Assembly (NCBI RefSeq): GCF_900116295.1
Contig: NZ_FPAF01000001.1
Span: 1,113,213 to 1,177,212 of the forward strand
Origin: Bacillus sp. 103mf
Lineage (GTDB): Bacteria; Bacillota; Bacilli; Bacillales; Bacillaceae_G
Reading direction: 5' to 3'
Length of the DNA: 64,000 nucleotides
Shown: positions 17,177-25,524 of the stretch, in pieces
How the letters are laid out: each line of letters opens with the position of its first letter
Numbering within the stretch: position 1 is the stretch's first letter
Notes under the pieces: model-generated
The model's input: the letters and a program-made list of their open reading frames with translations, nothing else
What the model was told of the DNA's origin: nothing
The model's database searches: none
Program-made: the position numbers and the translations under genes

Positions 17177-18058
17177 TCAAAAATTTAGAAAATCAAGGGC
17201 GTTCCCTTTATTTTTGAATTTTGTCACATTCTTTTCAAATTCATGAAGCGCATATAACTGCACCCTCTCTTGAAATACATTTTGAATCGTTACAATCATA
17301 TTATGATCTTGTTCTTTCGCATACAGATGAATTCTTTTAGGCGCGATTGACAGAAGCGGGGCCATAATATTCGGATCAATGTACAGATCTTTTTGAGAGA
17401 GTAATTCTTCTTCTATATACTGAACAAGTTTTTCTTCTTTTAAACGTCGCCCCTTTTCATCATAAAAGATACAACTATCATTAAACACGAGATGCAAGCA
17501 AGATAAACGTGATTTCCGGCTGCTTACTTGTTGGCGAAGTGTTTCTACGAACATTTGATACTCTTGTTCTAACTTATATTCATCTATCGCCATTTCCGCC
17601 GTTCGATATAAAAATTCATTGTACTTTCTCAAGCGAAAACGAATATATGCTCCAAACGAAAAAGACATTGTATCACACATCCATCCTTGTAAAGAAGACA
17701 GCACCAATTCCGTCCCTCTTTCCTTCGAAGGTGCATCTATTAATCCTTTTCGTTTCCCTTTTAAAATAGAATGGGCCATATGTAAAATTTGATTTTGTTC
17801 TTCTCGCTCTTCATAATAAAATTTATCTTTTAAAATCGCACTTATCCATTCATCTTGTTTCGTATTGATAATATATTGCACAAATACGGGAATAACCACT
17901 TGATCAATGTAGTGTGACTCTTGTATTGGTATATGAACAATTACCATTTGTTCGTACAAGTAAATGCTTATTTCTTCATATATATGATCTGTCCTTTTTT
18001 TAAGCTCTTTATATACAACAATAGCATCATTTTTTTCTTCGAAGCAGATTTCAATCAC
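17177..18058 (-). CDS. ytxC: Sporulation protein YtxC
   Basis: 293 residues of the YtxC family, present only in spore formers; molecular role unknown. The chain is helical and charged (SLQGWMCDTMSFSFGAYIRF, FRLRKYNEFLYRTAEMAIDEY) without TM segments or known catalytic motifs. The start is taken as GTG at 18058, 7 bp after GGGGGG; upstream in-frame ATGs lack a ribosome site. Sits between thrS and dnaI as in other Bacillus. Confidence 0.85.
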   Translation of the reverse strand: MIEICFEEKNDAIVVYKELKKRTDHIYEEISIYLYEQMVIVHIPIQESHYIDQVVIPVFVQYIINTKQDEWISAILKDKFYYEEREEQNQILHMAHSILKGKRKGLIDAPSKERGTELVLSSLQGWMCDTMSFSFGAYIRFRLRKYNEFLYRTAEMAIDEYKLEQEYQMFVETLRQQVSSRKSRLSCLHLVFNDSCIFYDEKGRRLKEEKLVQYIEEELLSQKDLYIDPNIMAPLLSIAPKRIHLYAKEQDHNMIVTIQNVFQERVQLYALHEFEKNVTKFKNKGNALDFLNF

Positions 18059-18207
18059 TTTTGTCCCCCCTTTTATAATTCTTGCTATTTCCATATATAT
18101 TAGGGAGATGTACAAAAAATGATACAAGCTAGCATGAATTTTTCATATTCATAAGCTATTTTTATTGTATAATTTTACTATAAAGATTTTAAAGAGAGAG
18201 ATACACT

Positions 18208-18405
18208 ATGTACGAATACAAATTTGTAAAAATAGAACTAAAATCTAGTCTAATGAAATCCCAGCCAAAAGAAGATTATCAAACGATCATTACAGAACAT
18301 GCAAAAGAAGGGTGGCGCTTCGTACAAATTTTTGCTCCTAGTACGGTAGGATATGGATCAGCTGCATATTTTGAACTTATTTTTGAACGAACACAAACGA
18401 TATAA
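18208..18405 (+). CDS. DUF4177-type small protein
   Basis: 65 residues: [14 protein letters not shown], then an amphipathic helix ([19 protein letters not shown]) and a final beta pair ([12 protein letters not shown]). The GW(R)FVQI pattern is that of DUF4177, whose function is unknown. ATG is preceded by AAAGAGAGAG. Monocistronic, convergent with dnaI. Confidence 0.75.
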   Translation: MYEYKFVKIELKSSLMKSQPKEDYQTIITEHAKEGWRFVQIFAPSTVGYGSAAYFELIFERTQTI

Positions 18406-18407
18406 TA

Positions 18408-18436
18408 AAAAAGAGCAAGCTCACTGCTTGCTCTTT
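18408..18436. terminator. Bidirectional terminator between the DUF4177 gene and dnaI
   Basis: AAGAGCAAGC-TCACT-GCTTGCTCTT with A and T flanks; it overlaps the end of dnaI. Confidence 0.85.
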
Positions 18437-19370
18437 ACGTATACCTACGGTTTTTTCCGCCAATAGAAATCGGCTTTGCTAAATATTTAATACGCTCCAT
18501 AATGCGAGCTGCTTTCATTTCTTCTGCTTCTCCGCGCTGTGTATACGTTAAATGATGCTCAAGCTGTTTAAAATCAAAGTTAGATGTGAAAAACGTCGGT
18601 AAGTTCTCAAGCATACGGAATTGTAAAATCGCTCCAAGTACATCATCACGCACAAAGCTCGACATCGCTTCCGCCCCAATATCATCTAACATGAGTACTG
18701 GCACATGTTTGACGGCATCAATTTTTTCACTAATCGTATTATTTTGCAATGAGCTTTTAATTTCTCGTAAAAATTCCGGCAAATATACGATCATGGAGCT
18801 AATTTTACGCTGCGCTAGTTCATTTGCAATCGCTCCTAAAATAAATGTTTTCCCAACACCAAACGGACCATAAAAATATAAAGCTTGCACCTTTTTTCCT
18901 TGCTCGTACTCACTTAAAAATTCATTTGCAGCTCGAATTGCCTCAAACCGCTCTCCATCTGACAAATCAAGAGAAGACATAGACGCCTGCAGAATATCTT
19001 TTGGCATATAAATGCTCTGAATGAGTTTTTCTTGTTTCTTTCGTTCATCATAAGCCACTTTTCTCACGCAGCAATCGTATTGAATATCAATCATCTTCCC
19101 TTGAATAATAAGCTTTGGTTCGTATCCTTGAATCATGTTTTTGCATGACTCTAAGTTCGGACAATCTTTACATCCAACGCTTTGTCCAATGTACTCATAT
19201 AACTTCACAAGGCTGCGTTCAACCATCGACGTTGTTACTTCGCCTTTATGTTCTTCTATAAACGATTTCACACGTGGATGCGCCATTACCTCTTCTTTTA
19301 ATACTTCATATCTATTCTTAAAATTTTCATTTTGCATTAACTTCGCAAATGTATTTTGAATTGGTTCCAT
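18435..19370 (-). CDS. dnaI: Primosomal helicase loader DnaI
   Basis: 311 residues. The N-terminal zinc-binding helicase-interaction domain (CKDCPNLESC, later YDCCVRK) is followed by an AAA+ ATPase of the DnaC/DnaI type: Walker A FYGPFGVGKT, Walker B VLMLDDIGAE, and sensor/arginine-finger region FFTSNFDF ... ERIKYLA. It loads the replicative helicase at oriC and at restart sites together with DnaB and DnaD. Encoded 29 bp after dnaB in a two-gene operon. ATG follows GAGGTGAAGAA. Confidence 0.96.
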   Translation of the reverse strand: MEPIQNTFAKLMQNENFKNRYEVLKEEVMAHPRVKSFIEEHKGEVTTSMVERSLVKLYEYIGQSVGCKDCPNLESCKNMIQGYEPKLIIQGKMIDIQYDCCVRKVAYDERKKQEKLIQSIYMPKDILQASMSSLDLSDGERFEAIRAANEFLSEYEQGKKVQALYFYGPFGVGKTFILGAIANELAQRKISSMIVYLPEFLREIKSSLQNNTISEKIDAVKHVPVLMLDDIGAEAMSSFVRDDVLGAILQFRMLENLPTFFTSNFDFKQLEHHLTYTQRGEAEEMKAARIMERIKYLAKPISIGGKNRRYT

Positions 19371-19399
19371 TTCTTCACCTCAAAGAGAGCTCGCCTCTA

Positions 19400-20788
19400 T
19401 TAGTTTCGCTTATATTTTTTCAGCTCTTCCTCTAACTTTTTACGCTCTTCTTCTAATTTCCCCTGCTCTTCACTGCGATGGGATGGCTCGCTATCTTCTG
19501 TTTGTTCCTTTAACCAGTCTGGTACAAGTTCTTTACGAACCGTTTTCTTCGTCGTCTTCCCTTTTTTCTTTGTTTCCGCCCATTCTTGATATTGACGATT
19601 TTCCTCTTTCGCAAGCCCCATCGCTTCCGTTACTGTTGTAATTTTTTTACGGGCCCAGTGTCCGGCAATTTTCTCTACATACGATTTCGCTAACTTCATA
19701 TCAGAACGAAGCATTACATAATAAATAAGTACATTTACAACACCTGGCGTTAGCTTCTGATGCAACATAACATCTTCAATAATTTGCAAATCAGCCTTCG
19801 TCGGCTCAGCCCCGCCCGAAATTTCTTTTAATAACTCTCTTGGTGAAATTTCTTCTAGCTGTTTAATGAGCATCTCTTCTTGTGTTGTCGGTTCTTTCTC
19901 CTTCATCGTCCGAGCATGCAACGGCTGCGTCCGCTCACTCAATATAGGAAGTGCCTGTCCATTCTCAAATTGGTACCAATCACGCGCACCTTTTCGCAAT
20001 CGTTCCATATCAATTGTATTATGCTCCGTAACAGCACCAAGAACAATATTTTGCATGGATAACGGATCAATACCATATACGTAAGCTAATATTATCACAC
20101 AATCACGCATCTGATCCGTGATTGCTTTACGCGGCACAAGCGCTGATAATCCTTCTACAAATAATGAAAAATCAAAGAAATCATTCCAAATTTGAGGTGC
20201 AGTCCCCTCAGCTCTGCTCGGCATCACAGTCGCGTTTGGTATAAGCAGTTCTTCCTTGGCATGCTCCACTTGACCTGGATTAAAAGAACCAAACACATCA
20301 TTAAAGGATCGTGTTGCATTTTCATAAGAAGCAAAGTCAAATTCTTCTTCTAAGAAATATTGTTTCACTTGATTATATTTCGCCTTACTTAAGCGGTTAT
20401 ATAAAAAAATACTTAATACAATATCATCAAAAAATTGTTTTGGCATAAGTGGTGGCTGTAACTCATAAATAAACATGCGAATATCTTTTTCTTTTTTCAC
20501 ATACACATTTAAAAGTCCAATCGCCTCTAACTTTATACGTTCTTCATAAATATCCGGGAGCTGCATTTGCATTGTTACCATAATAGAATGATGTGTATTT
20601 TCTTTTCCAAATAAACGGTCCTGCTCTAACTCGCCCCACAATGTCATATATAGACTAAAAGCTTTACTGCCAATTAGCGGTTGATATAACATTGTCAGCA
20701 CTTTACGATCATAATTGCTGAGCAGCCCTCTTGCACTTACTTTGTAACGGTCAATTGGCAACAGCTCCATCCATGACTGTCTTTCCAT
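19400..20788 (-). CDS. dnaB: Replication initiation/membrane attachment protein DnaB (Gram-positive type)
   Basis: 462 residues of the Bacillus DnaB/DnaD superfamily, not the DnaB helicase. N-terminal winged-helix region (residues 1-150), a DDBH2 domain with MRDCVIILAYVYGIDPLSMQNI (about 240-300) and a charged C-terminal tail rich in Glu and Lys (KLEEERKKLEEELKKYKRN). It acts in helicase loading with DnaD and DnaI. In B. subtilis it follows nrdR directly; here 344 bp of repeat DNA and an nrdR terminator separate them, so dnaB-dnaI must have its own promoter. Confidence 0.94.
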   Translation of the reverse strand: MERQSWMELLPIDRYKVSARGLLSNYDRKVLTMLYQPLIGSKAFSLYMTLWGELEQDRLFGKENTHHSIMVTMQMQLPDIYEERIKLEAIGLLNVYVKKEKDIRMFIYELQPPLMPKQFFDDIVLSIFLYNRLSKAKYNQVKQYFLEEEFDFASYENATRSFNDVFGSFNPGQVEHAKEELLIPNATVMPSRAEGTAPQIWNDFFDFSLFVEGLSALVPRKAITDQMRDCVIILAYVYGIDPLSMQNIVLGAVTEHNTIDMERLRKGARDWYQFENGQALPILSERTQPLHARTMKEKEPTTQEEMLIKQLEEISPRELLKEISGGAEPTKADLQIIEDVMLHQKLTPGVVNVLIYYVMLRSDMKLAKSYVEKIAGHWARKKITTVTEAMGLAKEENRQYQEWAETKKKGKTTKKTVRKELVPDWLKEQTEDSEPSHRSEEQGKLEEERKKLEEELKKYKRN

Positions 20789-20815
20789 CCTTGCAAATCC
20801 TTTCTGTCATTCGTT

Positions 20816-20898
20816 TTCATGGTTAGTTCCACTTATCTTCTTCGTTTCTCTTTGAATCTCGAGGTGGAGGCCTAACTGCCCGCGAATAGCGGGATAAA
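20816..20898 (+). repeat. bcr1-type repeat, internally deleted remnant
   Basis: Keeps ATGGTTAGTT of the 5' hairpin fused to CCACTTATCTTCTTCG and the full 3' half ending GCGGGATAAA. The AACCAATCGGGC core and the 5' end are missing. Lies between dnaB and nrdR, 16 bp from the second repeat family. Confidence 0.75.
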
Positions 20899-20913
20899 TC
20901 CATTTTGATTTTT

Positions 20914-21069
20914 CAACATATAAGTCGCGGCTATGCAGAATACAACATGCCCGCTACTTGCTTGCTCCATTTGTTTGTAAACCTCGCATGTGGCAGGAAA
21001 AGGACCCAACCGCTTCTATGCACGGCCAGATGCTCTCGTCCTCCTCTAAAAGAAAGAGGTTTTATGTCG
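20914..21069 (+). repeat. Second intergenic repeat family, copy A (about 156 bp)
   Basis: Runs from CAACATATAAGTCGCGGCTATG to TTTTATGTCG. Copies B (32189) and C (58114) share the inner blocks GCATGTGGCAGGAAA and ATGCTCTC. Ends are short inverted repeats (YGACATA and TATGTCG in the best copies). The flanking AATCCATTTT and TTTTTTCAATTTGTATTTA are also shared with copy C, so the true unit may be nearer 190 bp. No coding potential. Confidence 0.8.
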
Positions 21070-21100
21070 TTTTTTCAATTTGTATTTATATATTAGTGAA

Positions 21101-21135
21101 AAAAGAGCTAATAGCTTACGCTTCTAGCTCTTTTA
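21101..21135 (-). terminator. Terminator of nrdR
   Basis: AAAGAGCTA ... TAGCTCTTT stem with a T run on the minus strand; overlaps the nrdR stop codon. It uncouples nrdR from dnaB. Confidence 0.8.
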
Positions 21136-21594
21136 TTTTCGTTCTTTTTGAAGAATATCTTTCAGCTCTTCAATAAATACGTTCAAATCTTTAAATTGTC
21201 GATAAACAGATGCAAAACGCACATATGCAACATCATCAATATCACGAAGCGCTTCCATGACCATTTCACCAATCATATCGCTTTTTACTTCTGACATTCC
21301 TAAGTTACGCAATTCCCGTTCTACATGTTGCGTGATTTCCTCTAATTGTTTTAACGTTACAGGTCGCTTTTCACACGCTTTAATTAAACCACGCAAAATT
21401 TTCTCTTTGTTAAATTCTTCTCGCGTCCCTTCTTTTTTTACAACAATGAGCGGCGGCTCTTCGACACGTTCAAATGTTGTAAAGCGATTGAGACAACTTT
21501 CGCACTCTCTTCTTCTGCGAATGGATCGTCCTTCGTCAACCGGACGTGAATCCAATACTCTCGTACCATTGTGAAAACAGGATGGACAACGCAA
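21133..21594 (-). CDS. nrdR: Transcriptional repressor NrdR
   Basis: 153 residues. N-terminal zinc ribbon CPSC ... CESC with the RRRREC arginine run, then an ATP-cone domain ([20 protein letters not shown]). It senses ATP/dATP and represses ribonucleotide reductase genes at NrdR boxes. TTG at 21594 is chosen: it is 8 bp after AAAGGAG and gives the canonical MRCPSC start; an in-frame GTG three codons earlier overlaps the ribosome site. Confidence 0.96.
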   Translation of the reverse strand: MRCPSCFHNGTRVLDSRPVDEGRSIRRRRECESCLNRFTTFERVEEPPLIVVKKEGTREEFNKEKILRGLIKACEKRPVTLKQLEEITQHVERELRNLGMSEVKSDMIGEMVMEALRDIDDVAYVRFASVYRQFKDLNVFIEELKDILQKERK

Positions 21595-21744
21595 TCCGTT
21601 CACTCCTTTACAATTTAATTTTATCTTAACAAAACTAAAACATTTTAAACAAGAATTTTCTCTTCTATATTATAAGCATTTGATCAAATACACTTATGTA
21701 TAAACAAATTCCTTCTTATATAATAGATATATAAGTAATACAAT

Positions 21745-21901
21745 ATAAAGTGAAACTTCCATCCGAGGGGGGGTCTTCATCCCCCTCGGATGGTTAGTTG
21801 AACCAATCGGGCTTTTACGGGCAGTTATCCCTCACCTATCTCCTTCGCTTCTCTCTGAATCTTGAGGTGGGGGGCTTACTGCCCACGAATAGCGGGATAA
21901 A
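21745..21901 (+). repeat. bcr1-type repeat, complete copy 2 (157 bp)
   Basis: ATAAA at 21745-21749 and again at 21897-21901. The 5' hairpin is ATCCGAGGGGG/CCCCCTCGGAT, where copies 1 and 3 have ATCAGTGGGGG: both arms differ together, so pairing is preserved. Then AACCAATCGGGCTTTTACGG and a 3' hairpin CTCACCT/AGGTGGG. Located between nrdR and speH. Confidence 0.9.
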
Positions 21902-21904
21902 CTA

Positions 21905-21931
21905 AAAAGAGGTGTATTATACACCTCTTTA
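21905..21931 (-). terminator. Terminator of speH
   Basis: AAAGAGGTGTA-TAA-TACACCTCTTTTT on the minus strand: 11-bp stem and T run. It lies just beyond the 3' end of the repeat. Confidence 0.85.
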
Positions 21932-21956
21932 CATTTTAAATCAATTATCTTCTTTT

Positions 21957-22349
21957 TTAAAGAGCTTTTGTCTCTCTTTGCTTAATTTCGAAGCTACCTG
22001 TACCGCGAGGAAGTTCAATACTTTCTCTCGTCTTTGCTCCTAATCCTTCAGCGATATACTCCGCAGCAACATTTGGATCAATGCGATCACCACAAGTATA
22101 TACATCAATACTTGCATAACCATGCTCCGGAAAACTGTGAATTGTTAAGTGAGATTCAGAAATAATTACAACTCCACTTACACCTTGTGGTGCAAACTTA
22201 TGGAAAGCAACCTCACGTACTTCAGCGCCTGCTCGAAGTGCTGCATCCACAAATAATTTTTCAATATAAGGCATATCATTAAGCTTGTCGAAATCGCAAT
22301 CCCAAAGTTCCGCGATTACGTGACGACCCATAGTGTCCATAGTATCCAT
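21957..22349 (-). CDS. speH: S-adenosylmethionine decarboxylase proenzyme
   Basis: 130 residues, the short class 1B prokaryotic form. It decarboxylates SAM to supply the aminopropyl group for spermidine. The self-cleavage site is in [12 protein letters not shown]: cleavage before Ser66 (first ATG numbering) creates the pyruvoyl group. The catalytic HSFPEHG and YTCGD are intact. The N-terminus carries a 9-bp tandem duplication ([10 protein letters not shown]) giving three closely spaced ATGs; the first fits AAGGGGG best. Own promoter, structured leader and terminator. Also called speD. Confidence 0.95.
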   Translation of the reverse strand: MDTMDTMGRHVIAELWDCDFDKLNDMPYIEKLFVDAALRAGAEVREVAFHKFAPQGVSGVVIISESHLTIHSFPEHGYASIDVYTCGDRIDPNVAAEYIAEGLGAKTRESIELPRGTGSFEIKQRETKAL

Positions 22350-22498
22350 TCTACAGTTCCCCCTTGTTAATTTAATTTAACTGTTCGAATTGAAAACTAA
22401 TTTGCAATTTGGCTTGCTCCACTACCACGGGGGAAAGTTAGTCCAGAGAGGTCCTAACCCTTTAAGTAGTGACTACCACCTCAGCTCTTAAGTTTACG
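22350..22498 (-). promoter_or_regulatory. Structured 5' leader of speH
   Basis: About 149 nt between the promoter and the ATG. On the RNA strand a hairpin GUAG-UCA-CUAC is followed by GUUAG ... CUAAC, and further on GUGGUAGUGGAGC, whose GUAGUG can instead pair with the CACUAC of the first hairpin. GAGGU near the start can pair with ACCUC in the second loop. Competing pairings suggest regulation; I know no named riboswitch that matches. Confidence 0.45.
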
Positions 22499-22504
22499 AA
22501 TGTT

Positions 22505-22533
22505 AGTATACTTTGTTTATTTTCATTTTGCAA
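22505..22533 (-). promoter_or_regulatory. Sigma-A promoter of speH
   Basis: On the minus strand TTGCAA (22528-22533), 17 bp, then TATACT (22505-22510). Transcription should start near 22498. Confidence 0.7.
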
Positions 22534-22671
22534 CAACAGTTTTTTTATTTTTCCAACGACATTTTCCCTTTTACTTTTCTAAAAAAAAGGAAAAGATTCA
22601 AAATCACAGTATTCATAGCTATTCTAGGTGATTTACATAGAAAATATATGTAATTTTTTTCTATTACAAAA

Positions 22672-22704
22672 AGAAAAAAAAGACAGGCTAACGCCTGCCC
22701 TTTT
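22672..22704 (-). terminator. Terminator of gapB
   Basis: GGGCAGGC-GTTA-GCCTGTC followed by eight T on the minus strand. Confidence 0.9.
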
Positions 22705-22712
22705 CTCATCTA

Positions 22713-23741
22713 TTAAATATGTTGTACGTTTTCTTGTTTCGCAAATTGACCTACAACAAGATTTACAAGGTCTACAACACGACGAGAATAACCCCATTCG
22801 TTATCGTACCAAGCAAGTACTTTTACTTTTCGCTCACCCATTACCATTGTAGATAAACCATCAATGATTGCAGAATGCGTATTTGTATTAAAATCTATAG
22901 AAACAAGCGGCTCATCGCTAAATGCGACAATTCCTTTTAATGCACCGCTCGCAACATTCATAAATGCTTCATTAATCTCTTCCACTGTTACATCGCGTTT
23001 TACATCTACAACTAAGTCAACAAGAGATACATTGGGTGTCGGAACGCGAAGTGCCATACCATGAAGTTTTCCATTTAAATGCGGAAGAACTTTTGCTAAC
23101 GCTTTCGCAGCACCTGTCGTTGTTGGAATGATAGATTGGCCGCATGCACGTGCTCTGCGTAAATCTTTATGTGGATTATCAATATTTTTTTGGTCATTTG
23201 TGTATGCATGAACTGTTGTCATTAAACCGTTTTCAATTCCAAACTGCTCATCTAACACCTTTACAACAGGTGCTAAACAGTTTGTTGTGCAAGATGCATT
23301 TGAAATAACGATATGTTTTGTAATATCAAGTTGTTCGTCGTTTACACCAACAACAATTGTTACATCTTCATCTTTTCCTGGCGCAGTTAAAATAACGTTT
23401 TTCGCACCAGCTTCTACGTGAAGACTTGCTTTTTCTTTGGAGTTAAACTTACCTGTTGCTTCAATCACAACGTCTACTCCTAATTCTTTCCAAGGCAATT
23501 CTTTTGGATCGCGGTTGTTTAAAAGGCGAATCATTTTACCATCTACTAATAGATGATCTTCAAACGCTTCTACTGTACCATCAAATTTACCGTGAATTGT
23601 ATCATATTTAATTAAATGTGCTAACGTTTCAGATGGGTAGCTCGCATTAATTGCTACAATTTCGAATGCGCTTTCTTTTACTGCCTGACGAAACACCATT
23701 CTCCCAATACGTCCAAACCCATTAATTGCCACACGAATCAT
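22713..23741 (-). CDS. gapB: Gluconeogenic, NADP-type glyceraldehyde-3-phosphate dehydrogenase
   Basis: 342 residues. NAD(P)-binding GFGRIGR at the start; catalytic ASCTTNCLAP with Cys151; C-terminal WYDNEWGYSRRVVDL. At the coenzyme-selecting loop it has INASYPSETL where NAD-dependent glycolytic GapA has Asp, consistent with NADP use. In B. subtilis GapB runs in the gluconeogenic direction and is repressed by CcpN on glucose. The coaE-gapB-speH-nrdR order also supports gapB. ATG follows AAGGGGGATAACAT. Confidence 0.95.
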   Translation of the reverse strand: MIRVAINGFGRIGRMVFRQAVKESAFEIVAINASYPSETLAHLIKYDTIHGKFDGTVEAFEDHLLVDGKMIRLLNNRDPKELPWKELGVDVVIEATGKFNSKEKASLHVEAGAKNVILTAPGKDEDVTIVVGVNDEQLDITKHIVISNASCTTNCLAPVVKVLDEQFGIENGLMTTVHAYTNDQKNIDNPHKDLRRARACGQSIIPTTTGAAKALAKVLPHLNGKLHGMALRVPTPNVSLVDLVVDVKRDVTVEEINEAFMNVASGALKGIVAFSDEPLVSIDFNTNTHSAIIDGLSTMVMGERKVKVLAWYDNEWGYSRRVVDLVNLVVGQFAKQENVQHI

Positions 23742-23850
23742 AATATGTTATCCCCCTTGATTGCGTTATACTATTTATCTCAAATCCCAATAATAGTATA
23801 ACACAAAAAGAGGATATGTCACTAAACAATTTCATCATTTTCAAAATTTT

Positions 23851-24453
23851 TTATTTAATAATATTCCATTCCTTTAAAAGGCTACTTAATTGTGCTTTCG
23901 TTTCTTCTATTGTGCCATTATTATTAATCACTTTATCTGCTAATACTATTTTCTCTTGCAGCGGCATTTGGGCAGCAATTCGTGCTTTCGCCTCTTCTTG
24001 TGTAAAATTGTTGCGTTCCATTAGCCTTGTAATTTGCGTTTCATTGTCCACATAAACGAGTAAAATTCGATCTACAATACTTGTTAATTTGCTCTCGAAT
24101 AAAAGCGGAATATCGAGCACAACCGCTTGCGCATTTTCTCTTATGTATCTATCCTTTTGCGCATTCATTTCGTTTCGTACAGCGGGATGCACAATACCAT
24201 TTAACAGCAACCGTTTTTCTTCATTGTGGAATACAATGCTACCAAGTTTCGGGCGATTTAACTCTTCATTGTCCCCTAGCACTTCTTTTCCAAATGCTTT
24301 TACAATTTCGTTATACGCTTCCTTACCAGGCTCCACAACTTCCCTTGCAATAATATCTGCATCAATGACTGGAATGTGAAAACCTTGAAACATTTTTGAT
24401 ACTGTACTTTTTCCACTGGCAATGCCGCCCGTTAATCCAATTACAACTGTCAT
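23851..24453 (-). CDS. coaE: Dephospho-CoA kinase
   Basis: 200 residues. Last step of CoA synthesis: ATP-dependent 3'-phosphorylation of dephospho-CoA. P-loop GLTGGIASGKST at residues 7-18; DADIIAREVVEPG binds substrate; VVLDIPLLFE and RLMERNNFTQEEAKARI form the lid. The second of two adjacent ATGs (24453) is used as it lies 6 bp after AGGAGG. Confidence 0.95.
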   Translation of the reverse strand: MTVVIGLTGGIASGKSTVSKMFQGFHIPVIDADIIAREVVEPGKEAYNEIVKAFGKEVLGDNEELNRPKLGSIVFHNEEKRLLLNGIVHPAVRNEMNAQKDRYIRENAQAVVLDIPLLFESKLTSIVDRILLVYVDNETQITRLMERNNFTQEEAKARIAAQMPLQEKIVLADKVINNNGTIEETKAQLSSLLKEWNIIK

Positions 24454-24474
24454 CATAATCCTCCTTATAATAAA

Positions 24475-24500
24475 AGACGTGAAACAATCGTTTCACGTCT
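24475..24500. terminator. Hairpin between ytaF and coaE
   Basis: AGACGTGAAAC-AATC-GTTTCACGTCT: a perfect 11-bp stem followed by TTTTA on the minus strand. It terminates ytaF/mutM-side transcription or attenuates coaE. Confidence 0.8.
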
Positions 24501-24501
24501 C

Positions 24502-25134
24502 TTACATTTTCCAAATTCCAATAATAATAAGTAATACACCTGGTAAAAACGTGAATTTTTGTAGCCATCGCATATTTGATAATACTGTCCCTACTTTCAT
24601 TCCACTGAACAAAAATAGCGAGCTCATTACCGCAACTAATCCTGCCATCAGTAATGGGGAATATCCAAGTAAAGATGCCCCAATCCCAGCTCCAAATGAA
24701 TCTAATGAAAGTGCTACACCAAGAAGAAGCGCTTCTATTCCAGAAATGGTTCCAGACTTATCAAAATCAGCAACAGTTGGTTTTCGTAAAATTTGAATGA
24801 CAAGACCGAGAGACGCAATTTCTAAGTTCCATACTTTTTCTTCTTGCAGCGCATCCTCTTTTTTATCACTTTGAAAAAATTGATACAACACCCATGCACC
24901 GATTGCTATCAGAACGAATCCTCCAATTCTTTTCGCCAGCACCGGTGAAAAAATTTGAGCAATCATATGCCCGATTCCCATTGAGAGTATCATCACAACG
25001 GCTGAACAAACCCCGATTACAACAATTGATTTCAGCGGAATCCGAACATTACGGAGTCCGTACGTAAGCCCTACACTGCAGCTATCCAAACTTAACGTAA
25101 AAGCTAATAAAATAAGAGAAAAATAATGATACAT
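24502..25134 (-). CDS. ytaF: Sporulation membrane protein YtaF (MntP-like)
   Basis: 210 residues with six predicted TM segments in two related halves. Each half begins with an Asp-containing helix (LSLDSCSVGLTYG near residue 14 and LSLDSFGAGIGASLLGY near 145), the signature shared with the MntP manganese exporter family. YtaF is linked to sporulation by conservation; transport is inferred. Between mutM and coaE as in B. subtilis, though a repeat now separates it from mutM. Confidence 0.9.
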   Translation of the reverse strand: MYHYFSLILLAFTLSLDSCSVGLTYGLRNVRIPLKSIVVIGVCSAVVMILSMGIGHMIAQIFSPVLAKRIGGFVLIAIGAWVLYQFFQSDKKEDALQEEKVWNLEIASLGLVIQILRKPTVADFDKSGTISGIEALLLGVALSLDSFGAGIGASLLGYSPLLMAGLVAVMSSLFLFSGMKVGTVLSNMRWLQKFTFLPGVLLIIIGIWKM

Positions 25135-25206
25135 CGATAAGCTCCTTCCCTATACATAGCTTTGCTTATATATATGACAAAAGCCTATCCGATGTTATTG
25201 TGAAAA

Positions 25207-25480
25207 ATAAAGTGAAACTTCCATCAGTGTTTTTTTCATCCACCACTGATGGAAAGCCCGCCCAATCGGGCTTTTACGGACAGTTAGCCCCCACCTATCT
25301 TCTTTAGAAAAGCGGAAGCGGCTCGCTTAGAATCGCAGGACGCCCACGTCCCTGACAGAGAGGCGTTTTTCGCCTCGTCCGAGGGGGCGAAACGACCGGA
25401 GATTCTAGCCACTGGAGCTAGACAACGTTTCTCTTTGAATCTTGAGGTGGAGGCTTACTGTCCACGAATAGCGGGATAAA
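25207..25480 (+). repeat. bcr1-type repeat split by a 121-bp GC-rich insert
   Basis: ATAAA at 25207-25211 and 25476-25480 frame the unit. The 5' part (ATCAGTG ... CACTGAT, then CCAATCGGGCTTTTACGG) stops at ATCTTCTT and resumes CGTTTCTCTTTGAATCTTGAGG after the insert. The 5' hairpin has lost most of its G/C run. Without the insert it would be 153 bp. Lies between mutM and ytaF. Confidence 0.85.
25305..25425 (+). repeat. GC-rich structured insert inside the bcr1-type repeat
   Basis: 121 bp, starting TAGAAAAGCGGAAGCGGCTCG and ending GGAGCTAGACAA, much richer in G+C than its surroundings. It contains hairpins GGACG-CCCA-CGTCC, GAGGCG-TTTTT-CGCCTC and CTAG-CCACTGGAG-CTAG, and near-terminal inverted TAGAATC/GATTCTA. 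It has the look of the small repeats scattered through Bacillus genomes. No coding frame. Confidence 0.75.
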
Positions 25481-25524
25481 ATGATATTGCTGTCAGTAAA
25501 TCTGTTTACCGCTGTTTCGTTTAT

